A stretch of DNA of 64,000 nt, taken from the NCBI RefSeq assembly GCF_000373625.1, contig NZ_KB891999.1, positions 1 to 64,000 on the forward strand, written 5' to 3'. Positions 51,522 to 59,670 of this stretch are shown piece by piece. The stretch comes from Streptomyces sp. LaPpAH-108. Its GTDB lineage: Bacteria > Actinomycetota > Actinomycetes > Streptomycetales > Streptomycetaceae. How positions within the stretch are numbered: the stretch's first letter is position 1; every line of letters starts with the position of its first letter. The notes under the pieces were generated by a model. The model did no database searches. It was given only the letters and a program-made list of their open reading frames with translations, and was not told where the DNA came from. A program made the position numbers and the translations under genes.

Positions 51522-52742
51522 GTGACCGACATCAGCGACACCCGGCCCACGGAGGGTGAGGCGAAAGCGGCGCGGCAGAGCGGACTGCACCGCCTGATCC
51601 GCTACCTCCCCCTGATCGCCCCCGTCCTGCTGTGGGCCGTACCCTGCTGGGTCCTCCTGTACGGCGGCCAGCACTGGCCGCTGCCCGTCACGGTGACCGG
51701 CACCGCGCTGTTCGTCCTCGGCCTGATCGGTATGCCGCTCGCGATGGCACGCGGCCACGGACGGCGCCAGCGGGACGGGGCGGCGATCATCGGTGACACT
51801 CTGCTGGGGGCCGGCTGGGTCCTGTTCACCTGGTCCGTGCTGCTCGGCGTGCTGCTGAGGCTCGCCCTGACCGTCGCGGGCGTCGGCGACGGACAGGACC
51901 GGGCGCGCATCGTCGCCTGGGCCGTCCTCGGCACCGCCGCCGTCCTGCTCGGCTGGGGGTACGCCGAGGCCCGCCGCGTGCCCCGCGTACGCCGACTCGA
52001 CGTGGAACTCCCGCGTCTGGGCGCCGGGTTGGACGGCACCCGGGTCGCCCTGATCACCGACACCCACTACGGCCCGCTCGACCGCGCCCGCTGGTCGGCC
52101 CGGGTCTGCGAGACGGTGAACACCCTGGAGGCGGACCTGGTCTGCCACACCGGCGACATCGCGGACGGCACGGCCGAACGCCGCCGCGCCCAGGCCGCCC
52201 CGCTGGGCACCGTCCGGGCGACGCGGGCCCGGGTGTACGTCACCGGCAACCACGAGTACTACAGCGAGGCCCAGGGCTGGGTCGACCTGATGGACGAACT
52301 GGGCTGGGAGCCGCTGCGCAACCGCCATCTGCTGCTCGAACGCGGCGGTGACACCCTCGTGGTCGCCGGTGTGGACGACGTCACCGCCGAGTCCTCAGGG
52401 CTGACGGGCCACCGCGCCGACCTCGGCGACGCCCTGGACGGCGCCGACCCCGACCTGCCCGTCCTCCTCCTCGCCCACCAGCCCAAGTTCGTCGACCGCG
52501 CGGCGGAGCACGGCATCGACCTCCAGCTCTCCGGCCACACCCACGGCGGCCAGATCTGGCCCTTCCACCACCTGGTCCGCCTCGACCAGCCCGCGCTCGC
52601 CGGTCTCACCCACCACGGCCCCCGCACCCTCCTCTACACGAGCCGGGGCACGGGCTTCTGGGGCCCGCCGTTCCGCGTCTTCGCGCCGAGCGAGATCACG
52701 CTGCTCGTGCTGCGCTCGCCGCAGGGGTCCGCGTCGCGGTAG
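51522..52742 (+). CDS. Membrane-anchored metallophosphoesterase (YkuE/YaeI-like)
   Basis: 406 residues. The first 150 contain four to five membrane helices; the calcineurin-like domain follows with motifs ALITDTHYGPL, HTGDIADG, GNHEYYSE, LLAHQPKF and SGHTHGGQIWPF, so the two-metal centre is complete. Relatives hydrolyse lipid or nucleotide phosphoesters near the membrane. GTG 51522 follows GGAGGGAAG. Confidence 0.9.
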   Translation: MTDISDTRPTEGEAKAARQSGLHRLIRYLPLIAPVLLWAVPCWVLLYGGQHWPLPVTVTGTALFVLGLIGMPLAMARGHGRRQRDGAAIIGDTLLGAGWVLFTWSVLLGVLLRLALTVAGVGDGQDRARIVAWAVLGTAAVLLGWGYAEARRVPRVRRLDVELPRLGAGLDGTRVALITDTHYGPLDRARWSARVCETVNTLEADLVCHTGDIADGTAERRRAQAAPLGTVRATRARVYVTGNHEYYSEAQGWVDLMDELGWEPLRNRHLLLERGGDTLVVAGVDDVTAESSGLTGHRADLGDALDGADPDLPVLLLAHQPKFVDRAAEHGIDLQLSGHTHGGQIWPFHHLVRLDQPALAGLTHHGPRTLLYTSRGTGFWGPPFRVFAPSEITLLVLRSPQGSASR

Positions 52743-52805
52743 CGGCCCCCGGGCCGTCGGGCGCGGCGGCTCGGCTCCTTGAGCGCCGGGCTGCCACCGC
52801 CCGCG

Positions 52806-53231
52806 TCAGGCGCTGCCCGCCCGGGCCCGCTGCTTCAGCTCGATGATCGTCGCGACGGCGTGCAGCCAGGTGGCCGTGGTGTCGTCGGTGGTGATGCCGC
52901 CGCCGAGGTCGGTGGCGGCCCGCAGCCACTGCCGTACGAGGTCGGCGGCCGGTCGGCGGGGCAGGGGCTCGGGCAGGTCCGCGGCGCGGGCGAGTCCCCC
53001 GGCGCGGACGGTGTCGGCGAGGAAGGCGACCGAGCGGGGCTCGGTGCCGAGGCGGTCGAGGAGGACGGCGGCAGCGGCAGCGCCGTCGCCGAACAGGGCG
53101 GTGCGCCGGGGGCCGGGCTCGGCGGTGAGGCCGTCGCGCAGGAGACCGGTGATGTCGAGCCGGGCCAGCTCGTCGTCCGTGCGGTTCGGCGGGTGCGGGG
53201 TGGGGGCGTTCACGGCGGGGCCTCGGCTCAT
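52806..53231 (-). CDS. Hypothetical protein, last gene of the WXG100-like cassette
   Basis: 141 residues, not recognised. Mostly helical, soluble, with an acidic/Leu-rich centre (RRTALFGDGAAAAAVLLDRL) and an ending rich in Ala. ATG 53231 overlaps the stop of the lipoprotein gene (ATGA), so it is translationally coupled to it. In this setting it may act with the lipoprotein against, or in the handling of, the candidate effector; that is inference. Confidence 0.65.
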   Translation of the reverse strand: MSRGPAVNAPTPHPPNRTDDELARLDITGLLRDGLTAEPGPRRTALFGDGAAAAAVLLDRLGTEPRSVAFLADTVRAGGLARAADLPEPLPRRPAADLVRQWLRAATDLGGGITTDDTTATWLHAVATIIELKQRARAGSA

Positions 53232-53710
53232 CGGACGGTGACGGTGTAGGTGATGCGCTCGGGGGCCGGAGCGGCGGAGGCTCCGGTCGTCGCGGACGGC
53301 TCGGCCGAGGCTCCGGTCGTTGCCGGGGGCTTCGTAGAGGTGTTGCCCTGACAGGTGGTGAACGTGCAGTGCAGCAGCGTGAACCGGGTGGTCCCCTTGG
53401 CCTTGGCCTCGAAGGTGAAGGTGAGCCGGTGACCGGAGCCGGGCGCCGTCGTCCCGTCGCCGGAGTCCGCCGCACGCCCCCGGCTGACCAGCACCGAGCT
53501 GTCGGGCCGGGGATCGACCAGGTACCAGTACTCGCGGGTGGAGGCGTTCTGGTCGACGGTGAGCGTGAAGCGTTCGCCCGGCTCGGCGCTGATGCTGGTG
53601 TCCTTCACCGAGAGGCTGGTCGTCCGGCTCGTGGTGCTGGACGTGCCCGTCGAGCCGTCGCCCGAGCCGCAGCCCGTGGCGAGCGCGAGCAGCGCGGCCG
53701 TCGCGAGCAC
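53228..53710 (-). CDS. Lipoprotein of the WXG100-like cassette
   Basis: 160 residues. From GTG 53710 the signal is MLATAALLALATGCGSG, with lipobox LATGC; it is short and lacks basic residues, but GAGG lies seven bases upstream and just after the previous stop. The mature part is a beta-rich domain (KDTSISAEPGERFTLTVDQN; FTFEAKAKGTTRFTLLHCTF) with two cysteines and a Thr/Ala-rich tail. The fold recalls an immunoglobulin-like or protease-inhibitor (chagasin/I42-type) domain: that family also has a GERFTLTV-like strand and a F-x-A/L-x-x-x-x-G-T-T-x-F/L core. If so, it could inhibit the papain-like effector next to it. Confidence 0.65.
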   Translation of the reverse strand: MLATAALLALATGCGSGDGSTGTSSTTSRTTSLSVKDTSISAEPGERFTLTVDQNASTREYWYLVDPRPDSSVLVSRGRAADSGDGTTAPGSGHRLTFTFEAKAKGTTRFTLLHCTFTTCQGNTSTKPPATTGASAEPSATTGASAAPAPERITYTVTVR

Positions 53711-53723
53711 GGCACCGCCTCGG

Positions 53724-55307
53724 CTACTGCGGAAGATAGACGCTGTACGCGTTGGGGAGATCACTGTTGGAAGCCTTGCCCATGTGGCCGTTGATGAAGT
53801 CGTCCTCGCTGACCCAGGTGGTCTCGCCCCAGGGGTTGTACACCTGAAGCATGTCACCCTCCTGGGCGATGATGGTCATCGCGTGGGCGCCCTCCTTGCC
53901 CGAGACGTCGACCGGCACCGGCCGCCCCTCGGCCACCGACTTCTCGACGTCGGTGAGGACCGCCCTGCGGTCGGCGGCGCTGTTCAGGTCCTGACGCGAG
54001 TAGTCGGTGCCGGTGGCGCTGCCGACATGGGTGTCGTTGATCCGTTCCTGTCCCTCGGGCCCCATGCCGCCCCAGTTCTCGCCGCCGTCGCCCTCGGTGT
54101 GCAGCCGGTGCTGTTCGGCCACCAGACGCTGCCGGAAGGCATCGGGGTCGTCCTGCTGTCCGTCGGGGCCGCCGGTGAGGCCGAGCGCGTACACGGGGTC
54201 GACCATCGCGCGGGACGTGACGGTGGACGAGGCCACGCAGGTGCCCTCGGAGCCGTCGCCGCCCTGGATCCACCGCTGGCCGTCGAACGTGACGAAGTCC
54301 TTGTTGTTGTTCGAGCCGTCCGGTGCCAGGCCCTCGTCCTTCATGCTGTCCGAGGCGGTGACCACCGGGGTGAGGTGGCGGCGCAGCCAGGCGGGGTCCT
54401 TGCCGTGGATCTTGGCCTGGAACTGCTCGATCTCGGTGACGCTGTGCCCTGCCGCCAGGGCCTTCATCAGATAGGCCCGTTCCTGCGGGCTGTCGGACTT
54501 GGCCAGCATCCGTTCCATGGCCGTCTCGTCGTCCAGGCTCAGCAGGTCCATGCGGGCCGAGGCGCGCGAGAGGTCGCCCGCCGTCAGGATCTCGTTCAGG
54601 TCGGCGTCGGCGCCCGCGACACCGGTGTCGGCGAGCATCAGCTTGTCGACGGCGGTGAGTTCGCTGGTCTCCATCTTCCCGGCGCGCGCCTCGGAGGCCC
54701 ACTTGTTCAGGTCACGGGCCGCGACGCGGGTGGCCTCCTGGGCGTCGGCCACGGCGTCGTGCATCAGGTCGACCGCGGAGGAGCCGAAGTGGGCGGCGTT
54801 CTTGCGGTCCCACTCCTCCTCGTCGTTCTCGTGCAGGTTGTCGAAGAAGCCGTCCTTGCCGCCCAGCATCTTCTTCTGCTCCCGCAACTGCCCGCGCCCC
54901 TGCTCGTCCTTGAGCTGGGCGGCGCCGATCGCGTCGGCGAGGGTCAGCAGGACGGTCGCGCACCCCTGGAACGCCTCGCTCATCCGGGTCACCGACCGCC
55001 CGGCGGCGTTCACCACGTCGGAGGCGAGGACGCTCGTGTCGCCGACCCACACCTCCGGGAGACCCTTGCGGCCCACTCGGTCGACCTGGTCGAAGACGCC
55101 GCCGACCGGGTCGACCTGGCCGCGGTAGAGCGCCGCCAGGCCCTCCAACACACCCTGGTCGCCGCCCGGTTCGGGCACCGAGAGGGCTTCGTCGATGAGG
55201 TCGAGCACTTCGTTCTTGGTCCCGGCGCCGAGCAGCTTCTTGGACAGCCCCGCGAGCCATTCGAGGCGGAGGGAGGGCGAGTCGAAGGGGGAGGAGAAGA
55301 AGGACAT
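53724..55307 (-). CDS. Candidate secreted effector with papain-like cysteine protease C-terminus
   Basis: 527 residues without a signal peptide. The N-terminal 300 are alpha-helical, with an EEEWDRKNAAHFGSSAVDLM stretch recalling ESX/T7SS-type secreted proteins. The last 190 look like a papain-fold/C39-like domain: Cys357 in GSEGTCVASSTV, His475 in EGAHAMTIIA and Asn491 in LQVYNPWGETTWV form a plausible triad. It follows the WXG100-like gene by 11 bp and precedes a lipoprotein. No T7 secretion machinery lies in the window. Confidence 0.7.
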   Translation of the reverse strand: MSFFSSPFDSPSLRLEWLAGLSKKLLGAGTKNEVLDLIDEALSVPEPGGDQGVLEGLAALYRGQVDPVGGVFDQVDRVGRKGLPEVWVGDTSVLASDVVNAAGRSVTRMSEAFQGCATVLLTLADAIGAAQLKDEQGRGQLREQKKMLGGKDGFFDNLHENDEEEWDRKNAAHFGSSAVDLMHDAVADAQEATRVAARDLNKWASEARAGKMETSELTAVDKLMLADTGVAGADADLNEILTAGDLSRASARMDLLSLDDETAMERMLAKSDSPQERAYLMKALAAGHSVTEIEQFQAKIHGKDPAWLRRHLTPVVTASDSMKDEGLAPDGSNNNKDFVTFDGQRWIQGGDGSEGTCVASSTVTSRAMVDPVYALGLTGGPDGQQDDPDAFRQRLVAEQHRLHTEGDGGENWGGMGPEGQERINDTHVGSATGTDYSRQDLNSAADRRAVLTDVEKSVAEGRPVPVDVSGKEGAHAMTIIAQEGDMLQVYNPWGETTWVSEDDFINGHMGKASNSDLPNAYSVYLPQ

Positions 55308-55318
55308 CGGCCCGTCGC

Positions 55319-55690
55319 TCAGTAGCTGGAGAGGACGGACGTACGGCCGCCCCCTGTCGAGGTGTCGGTGAGGCCGCTCGCGCCGCCGGAGGGAACGCTG
55401 TCGGCGTGCGCCCGCACCTGGCCGTCGGTGCCGTGGTAGGTCTTCTTGCTCAACTCCACCTTGTCACCGAGTTCGTGCAGCGCCGACGCCAGTGCCTTGG
55501 CCTCCGCCTCCCACGCCGTGACGAACGCGTTCAGCGCGTCGGCGGCGTCATGGCCCCCGGCGTCGTCGTACGAGTAACGCGTGCGCGAGCGGACGGCCGA
55601 GCCGACGCCGTCCATGTCCGTGCCCGCGTCGTCGAGTTGCTTGGCCTGGCCGGTCATGCCCGCCTTGACCTGATAGCCGTCCGAACCCAT
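55319..55690 (-). CDS. WXG100/ESAT-6-like small helical protein
   Basis: 123 residues. Two long helices flank a central region with AFVTAWEAEAKALASALHEL, giving a W-E-A variant of the W-x-G turn; the tail is Ser/Gly rich. Such proteins are type VII secretion substrates or chaperones and are often encoded just before larger effectors, as here. ATG 55690 with GGGGAG five bases upstream is preferred over GTG 55696. Confidence 0.7.
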   Translation of the reverse strand: MGSDGYQVKAGMTGQAKQLDDAGTDMDGVGSAVRSRTRYSYDDAGGHDAADALNAFVTAWEAEAKALASALHELGDKVELSKKTYHGTDGQVRAHADSVPSGGASGLTDTSTGGGRTSVLSSY

Positions 55691-55810
55691 CGTCACTCCC
55701 CCGACTGTCTGACCATGAACACGCTAACACTCACGGTCCGTACGGCTGTACGGCCTCCACGGCGCGGAGTTGGCGGGGCCTCGGCTGCCGGACGACGCCT
55801 CCGGACAGCC

Positions 55811-57484
55811 TCAGTGCGCGCACACGAAACTCGACGCGGTGTCCGGGTCACCGGCGCGGTACCTGGGCCAGCCCGGGTACGCGCACAAGGGGCGCGTGCG
55901 GTGGTGGAGGGCGTCGGACACGACCTGGCCGACGGGCGGCTCGTCCTTTTCGACCCAGTACTCAAGGGCGGAGAGCGAGTCCGTGGCGGCGGCGAACGCG
56001 GGGGTGCCGAAGTTCGCGTGGTTCGCCCCGGGCACGACGTAGTACCGCAGGAACGCGTGGGTCGGCCCGGCGCCCAGGGTCGCGCGGACGCGCTGGTAGT
56101 AGTCGGTCGTCGAGTACGGGGAGACGAGTTCGTCCGCCGCGCCGTGGAGCAGGATCAGCTTGCCACCGGCGCGGGCGAACGGGCCGAGGTCCGTGTCGTT
56201 GCGGTCCTGGATCGTGGACAGACGGCTGATCCGCGCGAGCCACGTGCCGGGGTTACGGGGATCGACGGCGAGGGGGTTGTGCCCGAGGTCGCGGGTCAGG
56301 AAGTACTTGACCCATTGGTCCCAGAACTGCATGCCGTAACCGCTCGTCACCGGCATGGGGTTGGCCGGTGCGCTGGTGCCGAACCCGAGGAACGGGGTCC
56401 GCATGTCCGCCCCCGCGAGGAACGGGAAGCCGGGGTATTCCTTCTCACCGCTGGCGATCCGGTACGGCCATCTGAACGGCGCCGACATGGCCGTCACGGC
56501 CCTGATCTGCGCGTCCGACAGGCAGGTCGGTCCGGCATCGGTGCCCTTCGGGCAGCGCAGCGTGCGGGGGTCGAAGTGACAACTTCCCGGATTCGAGACG
56601 ACGTTGTCCTTGACGCCGTCCAGCCCGTCGCACGCCTGGACGACCCTGTCGTACAGGAGCGTCTGCTGGTCGACTCCGGGGAAGGCGCCGGGGCGGGACA
56701 GGAGTTGGGCCAGGTACCCCACGTACAGCATCTCGCTGAGGTTGTTCCAGGCGGGGAAGGCGGAGATCACGCCGTCGAACGCGGTCGGCCACCGCTGCGC
56801 GACGACGAGGGCTTCCCGGCCGCCGGTCGAGCCGCCCGCGAAGTAGACCTCGGCGGGCCGCGCCCCGTAGGCGTGCCGGACCAGGAACAGGCTCGCGTCG
56901 CGTGTCTTCTTGAGCGCGTCACCGGCGGCGAAGTTGCTCAGGGCCTCGTCGTTCACGCCGAACGACCCGTCCAGCGACGGAGGCGCCGTCGGGCTCTGCC
57001 GGTGCCCCGAGTCACTGGCGAACGTCGCGTATCGCCGCGCCAGGGGGGCCGGTTGACCGGTGGGGCCGAACGGCACGTCACCCGTGAGGTCGGGGATGGT
57101 GCCGTTGTAGCCGCCCCCGCCGAACATCAGGGCCTTGCCGTTCCAGTCGTACGGCAGGTCCACGCGCATCGTGATGGCGGGCGCGGCCGGGTCGACGGGA
57201 AAGAGGTCGGCGTCGACCTGGCAGTACGTGATCGTCTCGCCGCTGACGAGGCCGGTCCTGACCGTGGCCGACTCGACGCGGCCTCCGCCGGTCGGCAGGC
57301 TCATGACGGATGCGGGGATCACCAGACCGTCCAGCCCACCGCACACGGGCACCGTCGCCGGACGCCCGGCCCGGTCCGGACTCGCCCCGGCCCCGGGGAC
57401 TTGGCTCATGCCCGCCAGCAGAACCAGGGACGCCAGCACGCCGAACCGGCGAACCACCTTGCCTCTTACGGAAGTTCTCCTCAC
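55811..57484 (-). CDS. Secreted tannase/feruloyl esterase family hydrolase
   Basis: 557 residues with a signal peptide (about 1-34). It is an alpha/beta hydrolase: nucleophile Ser in FAGGSTGGREAL, the acid Asp in HGAADELVSPY and the His in VPGANHANFG, with the tannase-type lid containing several cysteine pairs (CDGLDGVKDNVV; CHFDPRTLRC). Members split ester bonds of gallic or ferulic acid esters. GTG 57484 is the likely start, with AGAGG-like bases upstream. Confidence 0.88.
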   Translation of the reverse strand: MRRTSVRGKVVRRFGVLASLVLLAGMSQVPGAGASPDRAGRPATVPVCGGLDGLVIPASVMSLPTGGGRVESATVRTGLVSGETITYCQVDADLFPVDPAAPAITMRVDLPYDWNGKALMFGGGGYNGTIPDLTGDVPFGPTGQPAPLARRYATFASDSGHRQSPTAPPSLDGSFGVNDEALSNFAAGDALKKTRDASLFLVRHAYGARPAEVYFAGGSTGGREALVVAQRWPTAFDGVISAFPAWNNLSEMLYVGYLAQLLSRPGAFPGVDQQTLLYDRVVQACDGLDGVKDNVVSNPGSCHFDPRTLRCPKGTDAGPTCLSDAQIRAVTAMSAPFRWPYRIASGEKEYPGFPFLAGADMRTPFLGFGTSAPANPMPVTSGYGMQFWDQWVKYFLTRDLGHNPLAVDPRNPGTWLARISRLSTIQDRNDTDLGPFARAGGKLILLHGAADELVSPYSTTDYYQRVRATLGAGPTHAFLRYYVVPGANHANFGTPAFAAATDSLSALEYWVEKDEPPVGQVVSDALHHRTRPLCAYPGWPRYRAGDPDTASSFVCAH

Positions 57485-57624
57485 GATGACCTCTTCCTCG
57501 AAGCCGAGCGCGCGCAGAGGTGACGACGGTGAGGTTAGGGCGCGGTGACGTCGCGGTTGAGGGGTACGTCCCCCACACCTCGCACCGTCGCGGTGGGGCT
57601 TTCTCCCACCGGGTGCGCGGAGAC

Positions 57625-57742
57625 CGATGTCGCGCGGTGCGTCGGCGGTGGGGCGCCGGGCGGAGAACCGCCAGGCGACCGCTGCGGCGGAGGAGACCTC
57701 GATGACCGAGTCGAGTCCGAGGCCGAGGTGGCCTGCCGCCAG
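57625..57742 (-). pseudogene. Remnant of a cation-efflux (CDF-like) transporter gene
   Basis: The minus strand encodes LAAGHLGLGLDSVIEVSSAA followed by AVAWRFSARRP, close to the second helix of actinobacterial cation transporters (FGLDSxxEVxSxxxVxWR). Start and remaining helices are missing, and stops interrupt other frames. Interval 57485-57914 (430 bases) otherwise shows only a short unrelated frame. Confidence 0.35.
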
Positions 57743-57914
57743 GCGGACACTGCGGGCATCAGACGGTCAGCGCCCCCCGCTCGCCACTCTCAGCGAGCCA
57801 AGGGGCGCGCAAGGATCGCCTCGAACCACGCGACCTCGTCCATGACCGCACCCTATGGGCATCCGACGAACGTCAGGCCACCGAATGGGGCGCGAGCCGC
57901 GCGGCAGGGAGCGG

Positions 57915-58493
57915 TCAGCGGTGGCGCAGTGCGGCGAGTGTCGTCGTGAGGTCCGTCGGGTGGGGGCGGTTGTGGGGGAGTTTGGCGAGCAGGGTGGCCA
58001 TGCCGCAGGTGTCGGTCAGGGCGGAGAGGACGAGGCCGCCTGCGACGGCCGCGGAGAGGAGCTGGAAGGCGGGGTGGACGAGGAGGCCGAGGAGGAGGCC
58101 CAGGAGGACGAGGGCGCCGGCGGTGAGGCGGACCTGTCGTTCCATGGTCCAGGCCGTGCGGGGGTCGCGGGTGGTGGGGTGGTGCAGGTCGTGTCCGGCG
58201 GTCGCCCAGGCACGGGTGCCGCCGGTGAGGGTGGCCGCCGGGATGCCCTGGTCCACGAGGGTCTGGGCGGCGTTCGCCGAGCGGGCGCCGGAGGCGCACA
58301 CCATGAGGAGGTCGCCCCGGTCAGCGGCGTGGCGGAGGTCGGGCAGGGCGTGGCGGAGCCGGTCCAGGGGGATGTTGAGGGCGCCGGGGAGGTGCCCTGA
58401 GGCGTACTCCGCGGGAGTACGGACGTCGATCACGATGAGTTCTTCGAGGCGGGCGCGGGCCTGGTCGATGCCGAGGGTGCGGGGCGTGGTCAT
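57915..58493 (-). CDS. Rhodanese-DUF2892 membrane sulfurtransferase (YgaP-like)
   Basis: 192 residues. The rhodanese domain (about 1-100) shows VIDVRTPAEYASGHLPGALN and the active-site loop MVCASGARSANAAQ with the persulfide-carrying Cys. Two transmembrane helices follow (about 125-165; DUF2892). YgaP-like proteins carry sulfane sulfur at the membrane. ATG 58493 is preferred over 58529. It is divergent from the CstR-like gene, with the shared palindrome in between. Confidence 0.88.
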   Translation of the reverse strand: MTTPRTLGIDQARARLEELIVIDVRTPAEYASGHLPGALNIPLDRLRHALPDLRHAADRGDLLMVCASGARSANAAQTLVDQGIPAATLTGGTRAWATAGHDLHHPTTRDPRTAWTMERQVRLTAGALVLLGLLLGLLVHPAFQLLSAAVAGGLVLSALTDTCGMATLLAKLPHNRPHPTDLTTTLAALRHR

Positions 58494-58551
58494 GGCGGAT
58501 GTGATCCTTGTCGGTGTGCGGGTCGTCACCGTCCCGAACCGGGACGTAGAG

Positions 58552-58565
58552 TACCCCTAGGGGTA
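58552..58565. promoter_or_regulatory. CstR/CsoR-type operator between rhodanese and regulator genes
   Basis: TACCCCTAGGGGTA is a perfect 14-bp palindrome placed between divergent starts at 58493 and 58583. Closely similar palindromes occur at the promoter of the MBL-rhodanese gene (61314 and 61348), pointing to one regulon. Confidence 0.75.
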
Positions 58566-58582
58566 TTTTTCGAGGAGTGAGC

Positions 58583-58870
58583 GTGGAACTGGAGCTTGAG
58601 GGCGCGAACTTGAAGTCCGTGCTGAACCGGCTACGGCGGGCGCAGGGCCAGATCTCCGGCGTGATCCGGATGATCGAGGAGGGCCGCGACTGCGAGGAGG
58701 TCGTCACCCAACTGGCCGCCGCTTCACGGGCGTTGGACCGCGCCGGTTTCGCGATCATCGCGACGGGCCTGCAGCAGTGTCTGACCGATGTTGAGGAGGG
58801 ACGGAAGAGCGGGGAGGACACGGCGGCGATGCGGGCGCGGCTGGAGAAGCTGTTCCTGTCGCTGGCGTAG
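58583..58870 (+). CDS. CsoR-family repressor, CstR-like persulfide sensor
   Basis: 95 residues. The CsoR fold is clear: LNRLRRAQGQISGVIRMIEE then DCEEVVTQLAAASRALDRAG. The two conserved cysteines are Cys37 and Cys66, but the copper-ligand His four residues before the second Cys is Gly62, which argues for a CstR-type (sulfide/persulfide) sensor. GTG 58583 is preferred because GAGGA sits six bases upstream; the alternative GTG 58577 would abut it. The sulfur genes around support this reading. Confidence 0.85.
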   Translation: MELELEGANLKSVLNRLRRAQGQISGVIRMIEEGRDCEEVVTQLAAASRALDRAGFAIIATGLQQCLTDVEEGRKSGEDTAAMRARLEKLFLSLA

Positions 58871-58914
58871 CGCGGGCGCGGCGGGGGCCGTAGCCGTCTG
58901 GTCGTACGGGCCGC

Positions 58915-59670
58915 TCATCGCGCCACCGCGTCCACCAGCATGAAGCAGGCCACGCCGAGCAGGGCCACGGCGAAGAGCCGCCGCAGCGCGCGCCCCGGCA
59001 GCCTCGCGGCCAGCCGCTTGCCGTCCCACGCGCCGAGCACCGCCGCCGCGGTGAACGGCCCCACGACGGCCCAGTCCAGCCCGTCGGCCGTACCCGCGCG
59101 CAGAGCGAGCGCCGCCAGCGAGTTGACGGTGATCACGAGCAGGCTGGTGCCCACGGCCGCCCGCATCCGCATCCCGAGGACGCCGACCAGCGCGGGTACG
59201 GCGAGAAAGCCGCCGCCCACCCCGAGCACACCGGTGACCAGGCCGAGACCGGCACCGGCGACTGCGGCCCTGCCCGGCCGTACGGCCCGGACAGCTCCCT
59301 CGGACACGGCGGCCCGGGGCCTGAGCATCCGGATCGCGGCGGCGCCCGCGACCAGCGCGAAGGCCACGGTCAGCACCGCCCCCGGCAGGCGCCCGGCGAG
59401 CGCCCCGCCCAGCATGGCGGGCCCGATCCCGGCCGCCGCGAACAGCAGCCCGGTGCGCCAGCGGACGTACCCGTCCCTGGCATGGGCGGACAGCCCGGCC
59501 GCCGAGGTGAAGGCCACGATGATCAGGCTCGCGGTGGTCGCCGCGACGGGGGTGAAACCGAGCAAATAGATCAGGGCGGGTACGGCCAGCACACTGCCGC
59601 CACCCCCGAGGCCACCGAGCGCCAGTCCTACGACGGCTCCGGCGACCAGGGCGAGTATGAGAGCGCTCAT
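58915..59670 (-). CDS. TauE/SafE-family sulfite/anion exporter
   Basis: 251 residues with about eight helices. The pair of glycine-rich repeats GLALGGLGGGGSVLAVPAL and GVLGVGGGFLAVPALV is diagnostic. TauE exporters move sulfite, sulfoacetate or thiosulfate. ATG 59670 overlaps the stop of the MBL-rhodanese gene (ATGA); both are read leftward, so they form an operon. Confidence 0.88.
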   Translation of the reverse strand: MSALILALVAGAVVGLALGGLGGGGSVLAVPALIYLLGFTPVAATTASLIIVAFTSAAGLSAHARDGYVRWRTGLLFAAAGIGPAMLGGALAGRLPGAVLTVAFALVAGAAAIRMLRPRAAVSEGAVRAVRPGRAAVAGAGLGLVTGVLGVGGGFLAVPALVGVLGMRMRAAVGTSLLVITVNSLAALALRAGTADGLDWAVVGPFTAAAVLGAWDGKRLAARLPGRALRRLFAVALLGVACFMLVDAVAR

